Below are positions 10,854-21,990 of a stretch of 39,121 nt of DNA, in pieces (position 1 is the first letter of the stretch; every line of letters starts with the position of its first letter). This DNA is from Candidatus Finniella inopinata (GTDB lineage Bacteria; Pseudomonadota; Alphaproteobacteria; Paracaedibacterales; CAITNM01), in contig CAMASM010000004.1 in NCBI GenBank assembly GCA_945860985.1, positions 1 through 39,121 on the forward strand. Direction: 5' to 3'. Below the pieces are notes generated by a model that saw only the letters and a program-made list of their open reading frames with translations, had not been told where the DNA came from and made no database searches. The position numbers and the translations under genes are program-made.

Positions 10854-11644
10854 TGATAAATGATCTAGTTTTTTTAAGCATATTCCAGGGTATAGCTGAA
10901 TTTTTACCAATTAGTTCTAATGGCCACATGATAGTTTTAGAACAACTGTTTGGCATTAATTCTAGTGGCATTAATATGCATGTAGTATTGCACTTTGGTT
11001 CATTACTGGCTCTATTGATTTATTTTTCTAAAGACATCTGTTTAATGATTTTTGGAATTTGGATTCATGATATCAAAAAGCTAAAAAAACACCCTGCCAA
11101 ACGCTACAGAGATTTAACCGGGATTTTGGTACTATCTTCAATCCCAGTAATAGCAGTTGGATTTTTAGTAAAAAAATACTTTGGAACAACTGCAGAAAGC
11201 CTAAAAATAATTGGCATTGCTAGCATCTTTTTTGGAGTTTTGCTAATTGTGGCAGATGCTAATCCCGTTAAAGATAATTTTCCAACCTATAAAAATGGCG
11301 CTTTGATCGGGCTTTTTCAGTGTATGGCATTTATACCTGGCGCTAGCCGTTCAGGAACATGTATAACTGCTGCTAGATTTTGTGGTTTAGGTAGAACAGA
11401 AGCTACACGTTTTGCTTTTTTAATGGCGATTCCCACAATTTTAGGGGCATGCACTTTAGTAGGGTTAGATGCACCAAATTTTAAAGAATTATTCACGAAC
11501 AACCAACTAATTTTAATGGGAACAATTGCAGGACTTGGTATCCTGACAATTCACTCTCTGCTATGGTTCTTAAAAAAGTTCAGTTTTATTTCTTTTGGAA
11601 TATACAGAATTATCTTTGGAATCTTCCTATTGTTGTTTATGTAG
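10853..11644 (+). CDS. uppP: Undecaprenyl-diphosphatase (BacA/UppP)
   Basis: QGIAEFLPISSNGH and FIPGASRSG motifs, multiple TM. Confidence 0.93.
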   Translation: MINDLVFLSIFQGIAEFLPISSNGHMIVLEQLFGINSSGINMHVVLHFGSLLALLIYFSKDICLMIFGIWIHDIKKLKKHPAKRYRDLTGILVLSSIPVIAVGFLVKKYFGTTAESLKIIGIASIFFGVLLIVADANPVKDNFPTYKNGALIGLFQCMAFIPGASRSGTCITAARFCGLGRTEATRFAFLMAIPTILGACTLVGLDAPNFKELFTNNQLILMGTIAGLGILTIHSLLWFLKKFSFISFGIYRIIFGIFLLLFM

Positions 11645-11657
11645 ATATTTGCGGTAA

Positions 11658-11686
11658 AACTCCACGGGTGAGATAACCGTGGAGTT
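11658..11686. terminator. Intergenic hairpin, probable bidirectional terminator between convergent uppP and hslU
   Basis: AACTCCACGG-gtgagataa-CCGTGGAGTT: 10 bp perfect stem, 9 nt loop, no strong U tract. Confidence 0.6.
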
Positions 11687-11703
11687 ATGATAGATTCAAG
11701 AAA

Positions 11704-13011
11704 CTAAAGAATAAATCTTGAGAGATCCTGATTTTTTATCAAATTTGCTACCTTTTCTTCCACATATTCTTTAGTAATTAAAAAGCTTTCCCCCATGCGT
11801 TCCGGGCTTGTAAAGCTAATATCTTCCAGCAATTTTTCAATAATAGTATGCAAACGACGTGCACCTATATTTTCAACCTCTTCATTACATTTTGCTGCCA
11901 AATTTGCAATTGCCTGAATTGACTCTTCATTAAATTTAAGTTCGAAATCTTCTGTTTTAAGCAAAGCAATTGATTGGACAATCAAATTAGCTTCTGGCTC
12001 ATTTAAAATGCGCACAAAATCATCCGTTGTTAAAGCCTGGAGCTCAACCCTAATGGGCAAGCGTCCCTGTAATTCAGGAAGCAAATCAGAAGGCTTAGAA
12101 ACATGAAAAGCACCACTGGTAATAAACAAAATATGATCAGTTTTAATAGGTCCATGTTTTGTTGAAACCACAGTTCCTTCAATCAATGGCAATAAATCTC
12201 GCTGCACACCTTCACGGCTAACATCACCACCACGATTTTCTGAACGTGCACAAACTTTATCAATCTCATCGATAAAGACAATACCGTTTTGCTCAACCCT
12301 TTCAACAGCGCTAGCAACTATTTTTTCATTGTCCAAAAGCTTATCAGACTCTTCTGTTAATAATATAGATTGGGCTTCTTTCACTGTAACATTACGAGTT
12401 TTGGTTTTATTGCCAAATGCTTTTCCAAAAACATCTCCTAGATTAAGCATTCCCATTTGTGCACCTGGCATACCTGGAACATCAAAAGTTGGAAGCGCAC
12501 TAGAATTGTCCTGCACCTCAATATCAATAAATTTCTCATCAAGCTCACCGGCATGCAGCATACGACGAAATTTTTGGCGAGTTTCTGGAGTTGCTGTAGC
12601 ACCTACTAAAACATCTATAATTTTTTCTTCAGCAAGAACAATTGCCCGTTCTTTAACCTCAGCACGCAAACTTTCTCGCTGCATGTGAATACTAATCTCA
12701 ATTAAATCACGAATTATTTGCTCAACATCACGCCCAACATAACCAATTTCCGTAAATTTAGTAGCTTCAACCTTAATAAATGGTGCCTGTGCTAAACGCG
12801 CCAAACGTCTAGCAATTTCTGTTTTACCAACCCCTGTTGGTCCAATCATTAAAATGTTCTTAGGCAACACTTCATTGATTAAATCTGAACCAAGCTGCAT
12901 GCGACGCCAACGATTGCGCAAAGCTATGGCTACTGCACGTTTAGCATCATGCTGCCCAACAATAAAACGATCTAATTCTGCAACTATTTCCTTGGGAGTT
13001 AATTTTGTCAT
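11704..13011 (-). CDS. hslU: ATP-dependent protease ATPase subunit HslU
   Basis: [57 protein letters not shown]. Confidence 0.97.
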   Translation of the reverse strand: MTKLTPKEIVAELDRFIVGQHDAKRAVAIALRNRWRRMQLGSDLINEVLPKNILMIGPTGVGKTEIARRLARLAQAPFIKVEATKFTEIGYVGRDVEQIIRDLIEISIHMQRESLRAEVKERAIVLAEEKIIDVLVGATATPETRQKFRRMLHAGELDEKFIDIEVQDNSSALPTFDVPGMPGAQMGMLNLGDVFGKAFGNKTKTRNVTVKEAQSILLTEESDKLLDNEKIVASAVERVEQNGIVFIDEIDKVCARSENRGGDVSREGVQRDLLPLIEGTVVSTKHGPIKTDHILFITSGAFHVSKPSDLLPELQGRLPIRVELQALTTDDFVRILNEPEANLIVQSIALLKTEDFELKFNEESIQAIANLAAKCNEEVENIGARRLHTIIEKLLEDISFTSPERMGESFLITKEYVEEKVANLIKNQDLSRFIL

Positions 13012-13569
13012 TTAACTTACACTTTCAGTTACAATTTGATTGTTGGTATATATACAAAGCTCAGCAGCAATTGCTAAAGATTTTTGTGCAACATCTAAAA
13101 CATCAAAACCATCGTCTAAAACACTCATCATTCCCTTAGCTGCCGCTAGTGCAAAACCACCACCTGAGCCAATAGCAACAACATCGTCATCGGGCTCAAT
13201 CACATCCCCATTACCCGACAACACAAAAGTTTTTTGATTATCTGCAACAATCATCATAGCTTCAAGGCGACGTAAGTATCTATCAGTACGCCAATCTTTT
13301 GCCATTTCAACACACGCTCTTGCCAACTGATTAGGATACTGATCAAGCCTTGATTCTAATCTTTCAAGCAAGGCAAAAGCATCAGCTGTAGCACCTGCAA
13401 ATCCAGCTAAGACTTTACCACCGCCAATTTTGCGAATTTTTCGTGCTTTACCTTTCATGATTTGCGATCCCAATGTTACTTGACCATCACCCGCCATTAC
13501 CACGTGATTCTCACGTCTTACTGCAACAATTGTGGTGCCATATATTGTTTGGGGGTTGTGATTAATCAT
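13012..13569 (-). CDS. hslV: ATP-dependent protease peptidase subunit HslV
   Basis: [25 protein letters not shown]-terminal Thr-protease motif; abuts hslU. Confidence 0.97.
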   Translation of the reverse strand: MINHNPQTIYGTTIVAVRRENHVVMAGDGQVTLGSQIMKGKARKIRKIGGGKVLAGFAGATADAFALLERLESRLDQYPNQLARACVEMAKDWRTDRYLRRLEAMMIVADNQKTFVLSGNGDVIEPDDDVVAIGSGGGFALAAAKGMMSVLDDGFDVLDVAQKSLAIAAELCIYTNNQIVTESVS

Positions 13570-13643
13570 TTATGAGCCATCTTTGTTTGAAAACTTAAAC
13601 CACACACTACCACAAAATTAAGCATATTTACACGATTAACCAA

Positions 13644-15596
13644 CTAATGAAATGCCAAAGGATCAATATCAACTATCAAACGAATATTTGAAGGCTTACT
13701 TATACCGTTAAACCAACAGCGAATAAACTGCTGAATAGCGAATCCCCTTGGGTACTTCAACAAAAATCGCCAACGAAACTGATTTTTTATACGCGCAAGA
13801 GGTGCTGGAACCGGCCCCATAATCATAATGCTTGAATGCTTTGGTGCACTATTAAGCAATCTGCGGCAAAAACTTAAAACTTCTGTATTGTCACTGCCAC
13901 TAAGCACTAAAGAAGAAAGTCTTCCAAACGGTGGCATACCATGAATTTCTCTATCTTCCAGCTCTAATTTTACAAAATTTTCTTGATCCCAACTTGCCAC
14001 AGCCTGAATAACCAAATGATCTGGATCAAAGGTTTGTAAATAAACCGTGCCAGGTTTTTGCTCACGACCACAGCGCCCAGAAACCTGATGTAATTGTTGG
14101 TATGTACGCTCTGCACAACGCAAATCTGGACCACTAAGACCCATATCCGCATCGACCACCCCAACTAATGTGATATTAGGAAAGTGATACCCCTTACTAA
14201 GCATTTGTGTACCCACGATAATATCGTATTGATTATTCAAAATTCCATCAACCATTTCTTGAGTACGTTTTGGAGTATTCACCAAATCACTTGTAACACT
14301 TAAGATTCGCGCATTAGGCAAAAGCCTTATCAGGTCTTCACTAAGTCTTTCAACCCCAGGACCACATGCGGTTAAATCAGGTTGATTACATTCTGGACAA
14401 GTTTCTGGGATAGGCTGAACAAAATTACAATAATGGCAATGCAATCGTGGTTGATTACGATGCTGAACCAATGCCACATCGCATGACTTACAAGTAATTT
14501 TAAAACCACAACCACCACATACGGTCAAAGGCGCAAACCCCCGGCGGTTTAAAAATAAAAGAGTTTGCTCACCACAAAAAAGTCTACTTTGAATTTCTTG
14601 AAATAAAATTGGATGCAACCACTGGCTAGCTAATTTAGATTTTTTAAGATCACGCATAGAAAGAATATTAACCACTGGCATAGATGCATTGCCATATCGG
14701 CTTTCTACTTTTAAGTGAGTATATTTACCCTGCATAGCGTTATATATGGTTTCCAAACTTGGAGTAGCTGAAACCAAAACAACTGGAATATTTTCAACGT
14801 GCGCTCTTAAAATTGCCATATCACGCGCGTGATAAAGCATAACCTCATCCTGCTTATATGATGAATCATGTTCTTCATCAACCACTAACAATCCCAAATT
14901 GCTAAATGGTAACAACAAGGCAGATCTTGCTCCAAAAACAATACAAGGTGCTCCCTGGAGAGCTTGATGCCAAATCTGACTTCTCTGCTTTGCAGTAATT
15001 TGCGAATGCCAAATCAAAGGCTTTTGGCCAAATTTTTCAATAAAACGCTGACGAAATTGCGCAGTCAAAGCAATTTCCGGTAACAAAATTAATACCTGCT
15101 GCCCATTTTCGTATGCTTTGGCGCTGGATTCTAAGTAAATTTCTGTCTTACCACTGCCAGTAACTCCATCAAGCAAGCTTATATGAAAATTACCAAATGT
15201 CTTCAAAATTGCTTCGCTAGCAGCAGCTTGTTCATTAGTAAGCTTAGGTGCACTGTAAACATACTTAGCACTAGTAATCTCAGGCAATGCTAATTCCTTA
15301 GGTAATACATGTTTAACAAGTACCCCCAAAGCAGTGTATGTATAGTCTGCAAACTTTTTAAAAAAAGTAACAAATGCTTCCGGTAAATATACTTGGTAAT
15401 TACTAACCACTTCCTTAATTGCGTAGTTAGTGTCAACTTGTTCAACTTTCGTATTCCAAACCACTCCCAAAGTAACCTTACTTTTCAATGGCACTTCAAC
15501 TAACTGCCCCACCTTAGGAAACTCTGCAAATGGCCAAATATAAGTTAGTGGCTTATCAAGAATCGAAGGAACAGCAACTTCTATTTTTCGTAACAC
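13644..15596 (-). CDS. priA: Primosomal protein N' (PriA helicase)
   Basis: LLDGVTGSGKTEIYLES, VVDEEHDSSYKQDE, zinc-binding CGGCGFKITCKSCDVALVQHR...CHYC...CPEC; GTG start. Confidence 0.96.
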   Translation of the reverse strand: MLRKIEVAVPSILDKPLTYIWPFAEFPKVGQLVEVPLKSKVTLGVVWNTKVEQVDTNYAIKEVVSNYQVYLPEAFVTFFKKFADYTYTALGVLVKHVLPKELALPEITSAKYVYSAPKLTNEQAAASEAILKTFGNFHISLLDGVTGSGKTEIYLESSAKAYENGQQVLILLPEIALTAQFRQRFIEKFGQKPLIWHSQITAKQRSQIWHQALQGAPCIVFGARSALLLPFSNLGLLVVDEEHDSSYKQDEVMLYHARDMAILRAHVENIPVVLVSATPSLETIYNAMQGKYTHLKVESRYGNASMPVVNILSMRDLKKSKLASQWLHPILFQEIQSRLFCGEQTLLFLNRRGFAPLTVCGGCGFKITCKSCDVALVQHRNQPRLHCHYCNFVQPIPETCPECNQPDLTACGPGVERLSEDLIRLLPNARILSVTSDLVNTPKRTQEMVDGILNNQYDIIVGTQMLSKGYHFPNITLVGVVDADMGLSGPDLRCAERTYQQLHQVSGRCGREQKPGTVYLQTFDPDHLVIQAVASWDQENFVKLELEDREIHGMPPFGRLSSLVLSGSDNTEVLSFCRRLLNSAPKHSSIMIMGPVPAPLARIKNQFRWRFLLKYPRGFAIQQFIRCWFNGISKPSNIRLIVDIDPLAFH

Positions 15597-15601
15597 AATT
15601 G

Positions 15602-16267
15602 TTATTCCGCAAAAAACGAATACAACATGCTAATAGTAATTGGACGACGCCTTTGGGCAGATATTTGATCAATTTTATGAGCCCAATGGCAAATAGCTGG
15701 AAAATTACGATCAATTCTCCTCGATAAATACTCTAAAATTGCTTTATCCACAACTATACCTTTGTCTTTCCAAATTTTTTCAAGCACACGTTTTAAAGTA
15801 TCGTCATCCGGATTACGCATCTCAGCACTCACAAAGGTTGCAAGTCTAGAACGTAAGTCTGCAAGTTTTACGGGCCACATTGACGGTACTTTACGCGAAC
15901 TTATAATTAAAGTTTTATTTTGCTCTTTAATTAAATTATAAAGATGGAACCACCAAACCTCGTCTTCAACTTTGTCAGCATCATCTAAAATAACTATTTT
16001 TTCATCACTATAAACCCAATCTCGCGGACTGGCCTCCACCGCCTGTTTTGCATTTAAATAAATAATTTTATTTTCCTTAGCAAAACCTTGTAAAAGATGG
16101 GTTTTACCACATCCAGATTCGCCATAAATACAAATATATTTGTCTTTGGTAACACCACTAATAGATCTATGTAACAACTCAAAAGCCAATTGGTTACAAT
16201 TGGCCACCACAAAATCACATAACTCAGAACTTTGAGGGTAACTCAAAGGCAACAAACCCTGCTGCAC
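15602..16267 (-). CDS. hda: DnaA-related regulatory ATPase, Hda/HdaA-like
   Basis: 221 aa; short DnaA-like domain with Walker A IYGESGCGKTHLLQGFA and LADLRSRLATF; lacks a DnaA DNA-binding domain IV. Confidence 0.78.
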   Translation of the reverse strand: MQQGLLPLSYPQSSELCDFVVANCNQLAFELLHRSISGVTKDKYICIYGESGCGKTHLLQGFAKENKIIYLNAKQAVEASPRDWVYSDEKIVILDDADKVEDEVWWFHLYNLIKEQNKTLIISSRKVPSMWPVKLADLRSRLATFVSAEMRNPDDDTLKRVLEKIWKDKGIVVDKAILEYLSRRIDRNFPAICHWAHKIDQISAQRRRPITISMLYSFFAE

Positions 16268-16271
16268 AAAA

Positions 16272-17435
16272 TTACTCTTTCATCAATTGCACACGATAAC
16301 GAAGTATCACTTCAGTTTTAGGAGCAACCTTAACTTGCCAATAAACACTTCGATCGCTTTCGCTCTTATGTTCGTTACTTTCACGAACAACTTTAACAAG
16401 GCTATCACCACACGGTAACATAACCTTAACAGTAACTTCTTTGTCACCAAAATTACGAACAGTAAAACGGTAAGCAGCTTCTTCCAGTTTTTCTGTAATT
16501 AAAATTTTAAATTCTGTTTGTTCCAAAACTCCCTGTATTTGAGACAGTGGAGAATCTTGGTTAGACTTAAGTTGCGTGAGCAAGTGCAAAGGAATTGCAA
16601 ATTGAATAATTTCGCTAAACTTTGTAGTTTTAAGCTGATTAATTCCTAAAAATCTCAGGTGGCCACCTTCATCACGAACATACAAAGCTAAGTCCCCACC
16701 AGCCAAATTTTTCTTTGAATCTTCGCCCTGTTTGAAGCTTAAATAAACCTGTAAAGGCAGGTGCTTTTCAACACCTTGAAGGTTTAGCAAGCTCTCTCCA
16801 CCAACATCGAAACGGTAATCTTGCTCTGTATCTTGGTCACATATATTTATCCAAGGAATTCTAATCACCCTACCCTTTTGAAGTGGCTGACCTACCCTAA
16901 CAGTATACTCGTTAAAACTTTGATTCTTAGCTAGGTTATCTGTCTGACTATCAACCAAACGCAAACAAGAATCTTCAAAAGAAGCACCTGATTGATTATC
17001 TACACTAATAAATCCACTAAAATTTAAAATTTTGCTGAAGGTTTCGTTCAGCTCTACAACATAATGCGCGTGCCAATTAATACCGGTAAAACCGTAGGTC
17101 AATTCACCAGCAAATGAACCTTGTGGATATAAAACCAACTCTGCCTCAGTCGCCCTCTCAGATTCTTTATCAATTTCATACTTAGGGTTTTCAACATCTT
17201 TCTGATCAAATAAAATTGACTGAGGATCGATAGAACCAGGAACAATAATTTTTTGACTTTTTTCTCCAATCTTAATCCAAGTGCTTGCCATACAACGGTC
17301 TCTATAGACAACAATTTTGCTAACTTTCTGATCATCAGCTTTATGCTTATCGCTCGATTCTTTATTCACTAGCGGCTTAGCCGCTGCACCATACAATAAT
17401 TGGCCAAAAAGAAGGCACGCTAATAACTTAATCAT
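16272..17435 (-). CDS. Exported protein, DUF4139-like
   Basis: Signal peptide MIKLLACLLFGQLLYGAAAK; GELTYGFTGINWHAHYVVELNE and FRVTVRNFGDKEVTVKV-type segments resemble DUF4139 proteins; weak recognition. Confidence 0.5.
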   Translation of the reverse strand: MIKLLACLLFGQLLYGAAAKPLVNKESSDKHKADDQKVSKIVVYRDRCMASTWIKIGEKSQKIIVPGSIDPQSILFDQKDVENPKYEIDKESERATEAELVLYPQGSFAGELTYGFTGINWHAHYVVELNETFSKILNFSGFISVDNQSGASFEDSCLRLVDSQTDNLAKNQSFNEYTVRVGQPLQKGRVIRIPWINICDQDTEQDYRFDVGGESLLNLQGVEKHLPLQVYLSFKQGEDSKKNLAGGDLALYVRDEGGHLRFLGINQLKTTKFSEIIQFAIPLHLLTQLKSNQDSPLSQIQGVLEQTEFKILITEKLEEAAYRFTVRNFGDKEVTVKVMLPCGDSLVKVVRESNEHKSESDRSVYWQVKVAPKTEVILRYRVQLMKE

Positions 17436-18877
17436 TTCATACCTGCCAAAACAATTTCTGCCTGTTGTTTATCGCTAAACGGATATGTTTTATCGCCAAT
17501 TATTTGTCCCATCTCATGGCCTTTACCCGCTATTAAAAGACTATCACCTTTTTCAAGGTGTGCAACACAATACATTATTGCATGTGATCTGTCTGCAATT
17601 TCTTTGAACCCAAAATTACCGATTACTTGCCTTCGAATAGAGGCTGGATCTTCATTGCGCGGGTTATCGTCTGTCACAATTACCTTGTCAGAAAGATCTG
17701 CAGCTATTTTTCCCATAATTGGACGTTTTGTAATATCGCGGTCTCCACCACAACCAAAAACCACCCATACTCTGCCTTCGGTATGGGCTCGCAATGATAT
17801 TAAAGCCCTCTCAAGAGCATCTGGAGTATGCGCATAATCCACGTACACATCAGCACCTGTTGGTGTGCTACCAATAAATTCCATGCGCCCATTAACTGAT
17901 TTTAATAACGGCACCAATGGTAAAATACTATCCAACGATTCTCCCGCACCAATAACCATCGCTATAGCACACAAAACATTTTCAACTTGGAAAGAACCAG
18001 CCAAGTTAAGTGTAATGTCACCAAAAACTTGGTTATGATAGCGTAAATCAAAAATAATTTTTGCTCCATAAATTCTAACATTGGTAGCAAATAGATCAGC
18101 CTTAATATCTACTCCATAGCTAATTATAGGATTAGAAATTACACTAGCCAAACGCTCAAAATATGGAGAATTAGCGTTCAACACAGCAGGATTATTGGAT
18201 GCTAAAACTTCGGTAAAAAGCTTAGTTTTAGCTTCTAAATAGCTTTCCATAGTTAAATGGTAGTCTAGGTGATCTTGGGTTAAGTTGGTAAATCCAGCGA
18301 CAGCAAGCGCACTGCCATGGATACGATACTGTTCTAGCCCATGACTTGATGCTTCAAACGCCACATGGTTAATCTTTGCCGCTGCCAAATTTTGCAATAA
18401 TTTAAAAAATGACAAACTGTCGTACGTTGTAAGCGGCGGCACTTTAGGTAAGTCATCTGGAATGTGTAATGGATCAATTTCTAAACCAACGGTGCCAAAT
18501 GAAGCAGCTTTGTGCCCCAGCAATTGCCAAAATTGTCGCACAAGGCTAACCACAGAACTCTTGCCGTTAGTACCGGTAACTGCAACCAAAATTGATGGCT
18601 GAATCTTAAAATATGCTTTTGCGAGCAAACTTAAGGCTAACCTAGGATTTGCATGTTCAACGCATTTTACTTGATTAGTAAAGCTACTCAAAACCTTAGG
18701 TTGTCCCAAAATTACCGTTGCTCCATTGGCAATTGCCTGAGCTATATTTTCAATTTCCCTTTCACACGGTATGCAAACAAATAAATCACCTGGTTTAACT
18801 AATCTCGAATCAACACAAATTGATAAGACATCTTCTAGTAAAGAATCAAGTGATTTCTCAAATTGCATTTTAATCAT
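17432..18877 (-). CDS. murE: UDP-N-acetylmuramoyl-tripeptide synthetase MurE
   Basis: VAVTGTNGKSSVVSLVRQ, YVDYAHTPDALERAL, VFGCGGDRDITKRPIMG, VTDDNPRNEDP (DNPR motif of MurE, consistent with meso-DAP). Confidence 0.96.
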   Translation of the reverse strand: MIKMQFEKSLDSLLEDVLSICVDSRLVKPGDLFVCIPCEREIENIAQAIANGATVILGQPKVLSSFTNQVKCVEHANPRLALSLLAKAYFKIQPSILVAVTGTNGKSSVVSLVRQFWQLLGHKAASFGTVGLEIDPLHIPDDLPKVPPLTTYDSLSFFKLLQNLAAAKINHVAFEASSHGLEQYRIHGSALAVAGFTNLTQDHLDYHLTMESYLEAKTKLFTEVLASNNPAVLNANSPYFERLASVISNPIISYGVDIKADLFATNVRIYGAKIIFDLRYHNQVFGDITLNLAGSFQVENVLCAIAMVIGAGESLDSILPLVPLLKSVNGRMEFIGSTPTGADVYVDYAHTPDALERALISLRAHTEGRVWVVFGCGGDRDITKRPIMGKIAADLSDKVIVTDDNPRNEDPASIRRQVIGNFGFKEIADRSHAIMYCVAHLEKGDSLLIAGKGHEMGQIIGDKTYPFSDKQQAEIVLAGMK

Positions 18878-20594
18878 TAATTTGTGAAAGTTTGGTTAGC
18901 TGCATAGTATCTGCATCTTCCTCTTCCTCGTTGAAATCAGGTTCAACTCCAAGTAAAGGCGCAATACGCTCAATAATTTTACCAGCTGTTGGTTTAGCAT
19001 TCCAACCAGCAGTGGCATAACCATAGGTTCCAGTTGTTGGTTTAGGATTATCTAGCATTAAAATCAGTACATACCTTGGATTATTTGCGGAAAACCCACC
19101 AATAAATGAAGTGGTACGTTTACGGTTAGCATCTGATCCATAACCACCCTTACCAACGATTTGATAAGCCGTACCAGTCTTACCAAACACATGGTAACCT
19201 ACTACATTAGCTGTGGCAGTGCCATGCATAACAACTTTACGCAGAATTTTTCTAATTGTCGTTGAAGTTTTTTTGCTAACACAAGGATTATTTCTAAATG
19301 ATTTAATTCGTTCATTACGATTTTGTGGGCTAACAAATTTTAGAGTTGGTGTTGGGCGGTAACCATCATTAACAACACCAGCGATTGCCACCAAGGTGTG
19401 CAGCGGGGTAACAGAAATACCGTAACCATAGGAAATGGTCATCATTGCAACTTCGCGCCAATCACGTGGAATCATTGGACTACCTAATTCTGAAATTTCA
19501 AGATGAATTGGCTTTAAAACACCAAATATTTCCATATATTGTTTTTGCACCCTTAACCCAAATTTTTGAGAAATCTTAATTGCAGCAATATTTGACGAAT
19601 AAATCAAAGCTTCAGCAAGAGTTAAAGGACGATTCTGCCCCTTAAAATCTGTCACAGGAAAATGTCCAATTTTTACAGGGTTAGTTGCGTCAAAAATTGA
19701 ATTTTCAGTAGCAACTCCTGTTTCCAAAGCAATTGCTGCATTTAAAATTTTAAAGGTAGAACCCTGTTCGTAAACTCCTAATGTGTTGCGGTTAAAACCA
19801 AGCTCCATAGATTTCATAGGTCGATTAAGATCATATTCTGGCAACGAAACCATAGCGATTATTTCACCAGTTTGAACATCCATAACCATAACGTTCCCAG
19901 CTATAGCTTGAAAATTAGCTATCGCCGCAGCTAATTCATCACGCACCACATGCTGAACACGAATATCTAAAGATAATCTAAGTTCAGTTGGTTGCGTATT
20001 AAGAAAAGTATCAAATGCTGCCTCAATACCACTGATGCCAACCCCATCAATATCACAACGGCCAATCACGTGGCACGCCAAACTACCATGTGGATAGACT
20101 CTCTTAGAATCGTTCATCAAATACACACCTGGAATTCCAAGGGAATGTACCGCTTGCTGCATTTTTGGTGAAACGTGTCGTTCAATCCAAATAAAACCAG
20201 ATTCTGATTCTAACTTATTTAAAATCTTCTTATAAGTTAAATGCGGAAAAAGTTCACTTAATTTAAGAGCAGCCTCTTTAGCATTAATGATTACCTTTGG
20301 ATTCGCATAAACTGAAGCAGTCACTAGCTGAGTAGCAAGAATTACCCCATTACGGTCTATAATATTTTGGCGCATTTGGCATTCTTGTTGCTGGCAACCT
20401 GAAGTACAATCAGGTGTCCTCACCACCATAACGTCTATCAAACGCACAGCAATTCCAACGTACGCAACACAAGCTATGACACAAATGCTAAGAGTGCGAT
20501 AACGCGCCTTATGTAAAAGCTGTTGATGTTGGGAAAAACGCCAACAACTAAGTCGATACCATAAATTTTTCATCCCTGTTTTAGGCAACGGCAT
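18870..20594 (-). CDS. ftsI: Peptidoglycan D,D-transpeptidase FtsI (PBP3)
   Basis: Penicillin-binding motifs YEQGSTFKI, SSN, FGKTGTAY. The listed ORF starts with GTG at 20645 inside ftsL; ATG at 20594 or 20573 is more likely. Confidence 0.93.
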   Translation of the reverse strand: MPLPKTGMKNLWYRLSCWRFSQHQQLLHKARYRTLSICVIACVAYVGIAVRLIDVMVVRTPDCTSGCQQQECQMRQNIIDRNGVILATQLVTASVYANPKVIINAKEAALKLSELFPHLTYKKILNKLESESGFIWIERHVSPKMQQAVHSLGIPGVYLMNDSKRVYPHGSLACHVIGRCDIDGVGISGIEAAFDTFLNTQPTELRLSLDIRVQHVVRDELAAAIANFQAIAGNVMVMDVQTGEIIAMVSLPEYDLNRPMKSMELGFNRNTLGVYEQGSTFKILNAAIALETGVATENSIFDATNPVKIGHFPVTDFKGQNRPLTLAEALIYSSNIAAIKISQKFGLRVQKQYMEIFGVLKPIHLEISELGSPMIPRDWREVAMMTISYGYGISVTPLHTLVAIAGVVNDGYRPTPTLKFVSPQNRNERIKSFRNNPCVSKKTSTTIRKILRKVVMHGTATANVVGYHVFGKTGTAYQIVGKGGYGSDANRKRTTSFIGGFSANNPRYVLILMLDNPKPTTGTYGYATAGWNAKPTAGKIIERIAPLLGVEPDFNEEEEDADTMQLTKLSQIND

Positions 20595-20970
20595 TCGAAG
20601 CACCCTTGACTGCAGTTCCAGGAACTTCTTGCGGAGATACGGCACTTAAAGCATCCATCAATGCTTCAATCGGATCAACGGCAACTTTTACTTCACTAGT
20701 TTGCTTTGGTAACTCACCAACTGTCACAATTTGAATAGGTTTTAAAGCCACAAACCCAAGGTGAGTCATTGCCAATTTTTGCAAACGCGCCGGATCATTC
20801 AGGTGGGTAAGCTCAGCCTTTAAAACATGAATGCCTTCCTTACTTTCAGTAATGCTTTTAACAATTTCTTTATGATTTTTTTCAAGCGCCATAACCTGAT
20901 ATTTAACCCTAAACAGGCACAACCCTATACCAAAAGCCATTATTGTTAAAAAAAAGCGAGAGCGTCTCAT
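20581..20970 (-). CDS. ftsL: Cell division protein FtsL-like
   Basis: 129 aa, single N-terminal TM followed by coiled coil and LNDPARLQKLAMTHLGFVALKPIQIV; located between rsmH and ftsI. Confidence 0.75.
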   Translation of the reverse strand: MRRSRFFLTIMAFGIGLCLFRVKYQVMALEKNHKEIVKSITESKEGIHVLKAELTHLNDPARLQKLAMTHLGFVALKPIQIVTVGELPKQTSEVKVAVDPIEALMDALSAVSPQEVPGTAVKGASNAVA

Positions 20971-21869
20971 TATTGCTTGATTTCCTTAATGAAAGCCCGC
21001 AATTTTGCAGACCTTGATCGTACATTTAACTTAATTTCTACCAGACTAGGGGTTATGGCCTTTCGGTTAATTTGTTTATAAAAACACTCCTTACCGTGAT
21101 AGCTGAACGCCATACGGCTGTGGTTTTTAACCAAACGATCTTCTAATGAATGAAATGCCACAGTAATTAGCCGACCCCCTACCGGCAAAAGCTGATTACT
21201 AAGTTGTAAAGCACTCTCTATCTCTATTAACTCATTATTCACAAAAATGCGCAAGCCTTGAAATGTAAGGGTTGCAGCGTCAAAACCCTCTTGACTTGGA
21301 ACGATTTTTCGGATCAACAAGGCTAGCTCTTGAGTTGTCGTAAATGGTTTTTGCGTTCGTGCTGAAACAATCGCTTTAGCAATTTGACGAGAACGTGATT
21401 CTTCACCATAAACATACAAAATAGTGGCAATATCTTTTTCACTAAACTTATTAACTACATCTGCCGCAGATTGAACTGCCCCCAACCCCATACGCATATC
21501 CAACGGTCCATCTTGTTTAAATGAAAACCCCCGGTGTGCTTCATCAACCTGAAAACTTGATATACCAAAATCAAAAACTATACCATCCATTGATTCTGGC
21601 TTTATATATTTATCCATTTCACTAAAACATGCATGAAATATTTGAAAACGATCGCCAAATTCTTTCTTAAAAGATTCAGCCCTAACAATCGCATCATGAT
21701 CCCGATCAAAGGCAATAACCTTTGATGCACCTCTACTCAATATTTCTCTGGTATATCCACCACCACCAAAAGTGCCATCCACATAAGTTTTTCCCCTAAC
21801 GTCACCTAACGCTTCTGCCATTTCCTTACATAACACAGGAAAATGAGTGGGTTGACTTGTTTCTGCCAT
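20970..21869 (-). CDS. rsmH: 16S rRNA (cytosine1402-N4)-methyltransferase RsmH
   Basis: HFPVLCKEMAEALG...YVDGTFGGGGYTREIL, FDFGISSFQVDEAHRGFSFKQDGPLDMRM, FHSLEDRLVK. Confidence 0.97.
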   Translation of the reverse strand: MAETSQPTHFPVLCKEMAEALGDVRGKTYVDGTFGGGGYTREILSRGASKVIAFDRDHDAIVRAESFKKEFGDRFQIFHACFSEMDKYIKPESMDGIVFDFGISSFQVDEAHRGFSFKQDGPLDMRMGLGAVQSAADVVNKFSEKDIATILYVYGEESRSRQIAKAIVSARTQKPFTTTQELALLIRKIVPSQEGFDAATLTFQGLRIFVNNELIEIESALQLSNQLLPVGGRLITVAFHSLEDRLVKNHSRMAFSYHGKECFYKQINRKAITPSLVEIKLNVRSRSAKLRAFIKEIKQ

Positions 21870-21990
21870 TAGCTTTTAAGTATAGTTTCTATTGCATGGT
21901 TACGGATTCACGGGTAGCATAAGTAAAAAATTTAGTCAATATTATTATTGATTAAATCAAATTTTTAGTAAATTTTTATCTTAAAATAAT

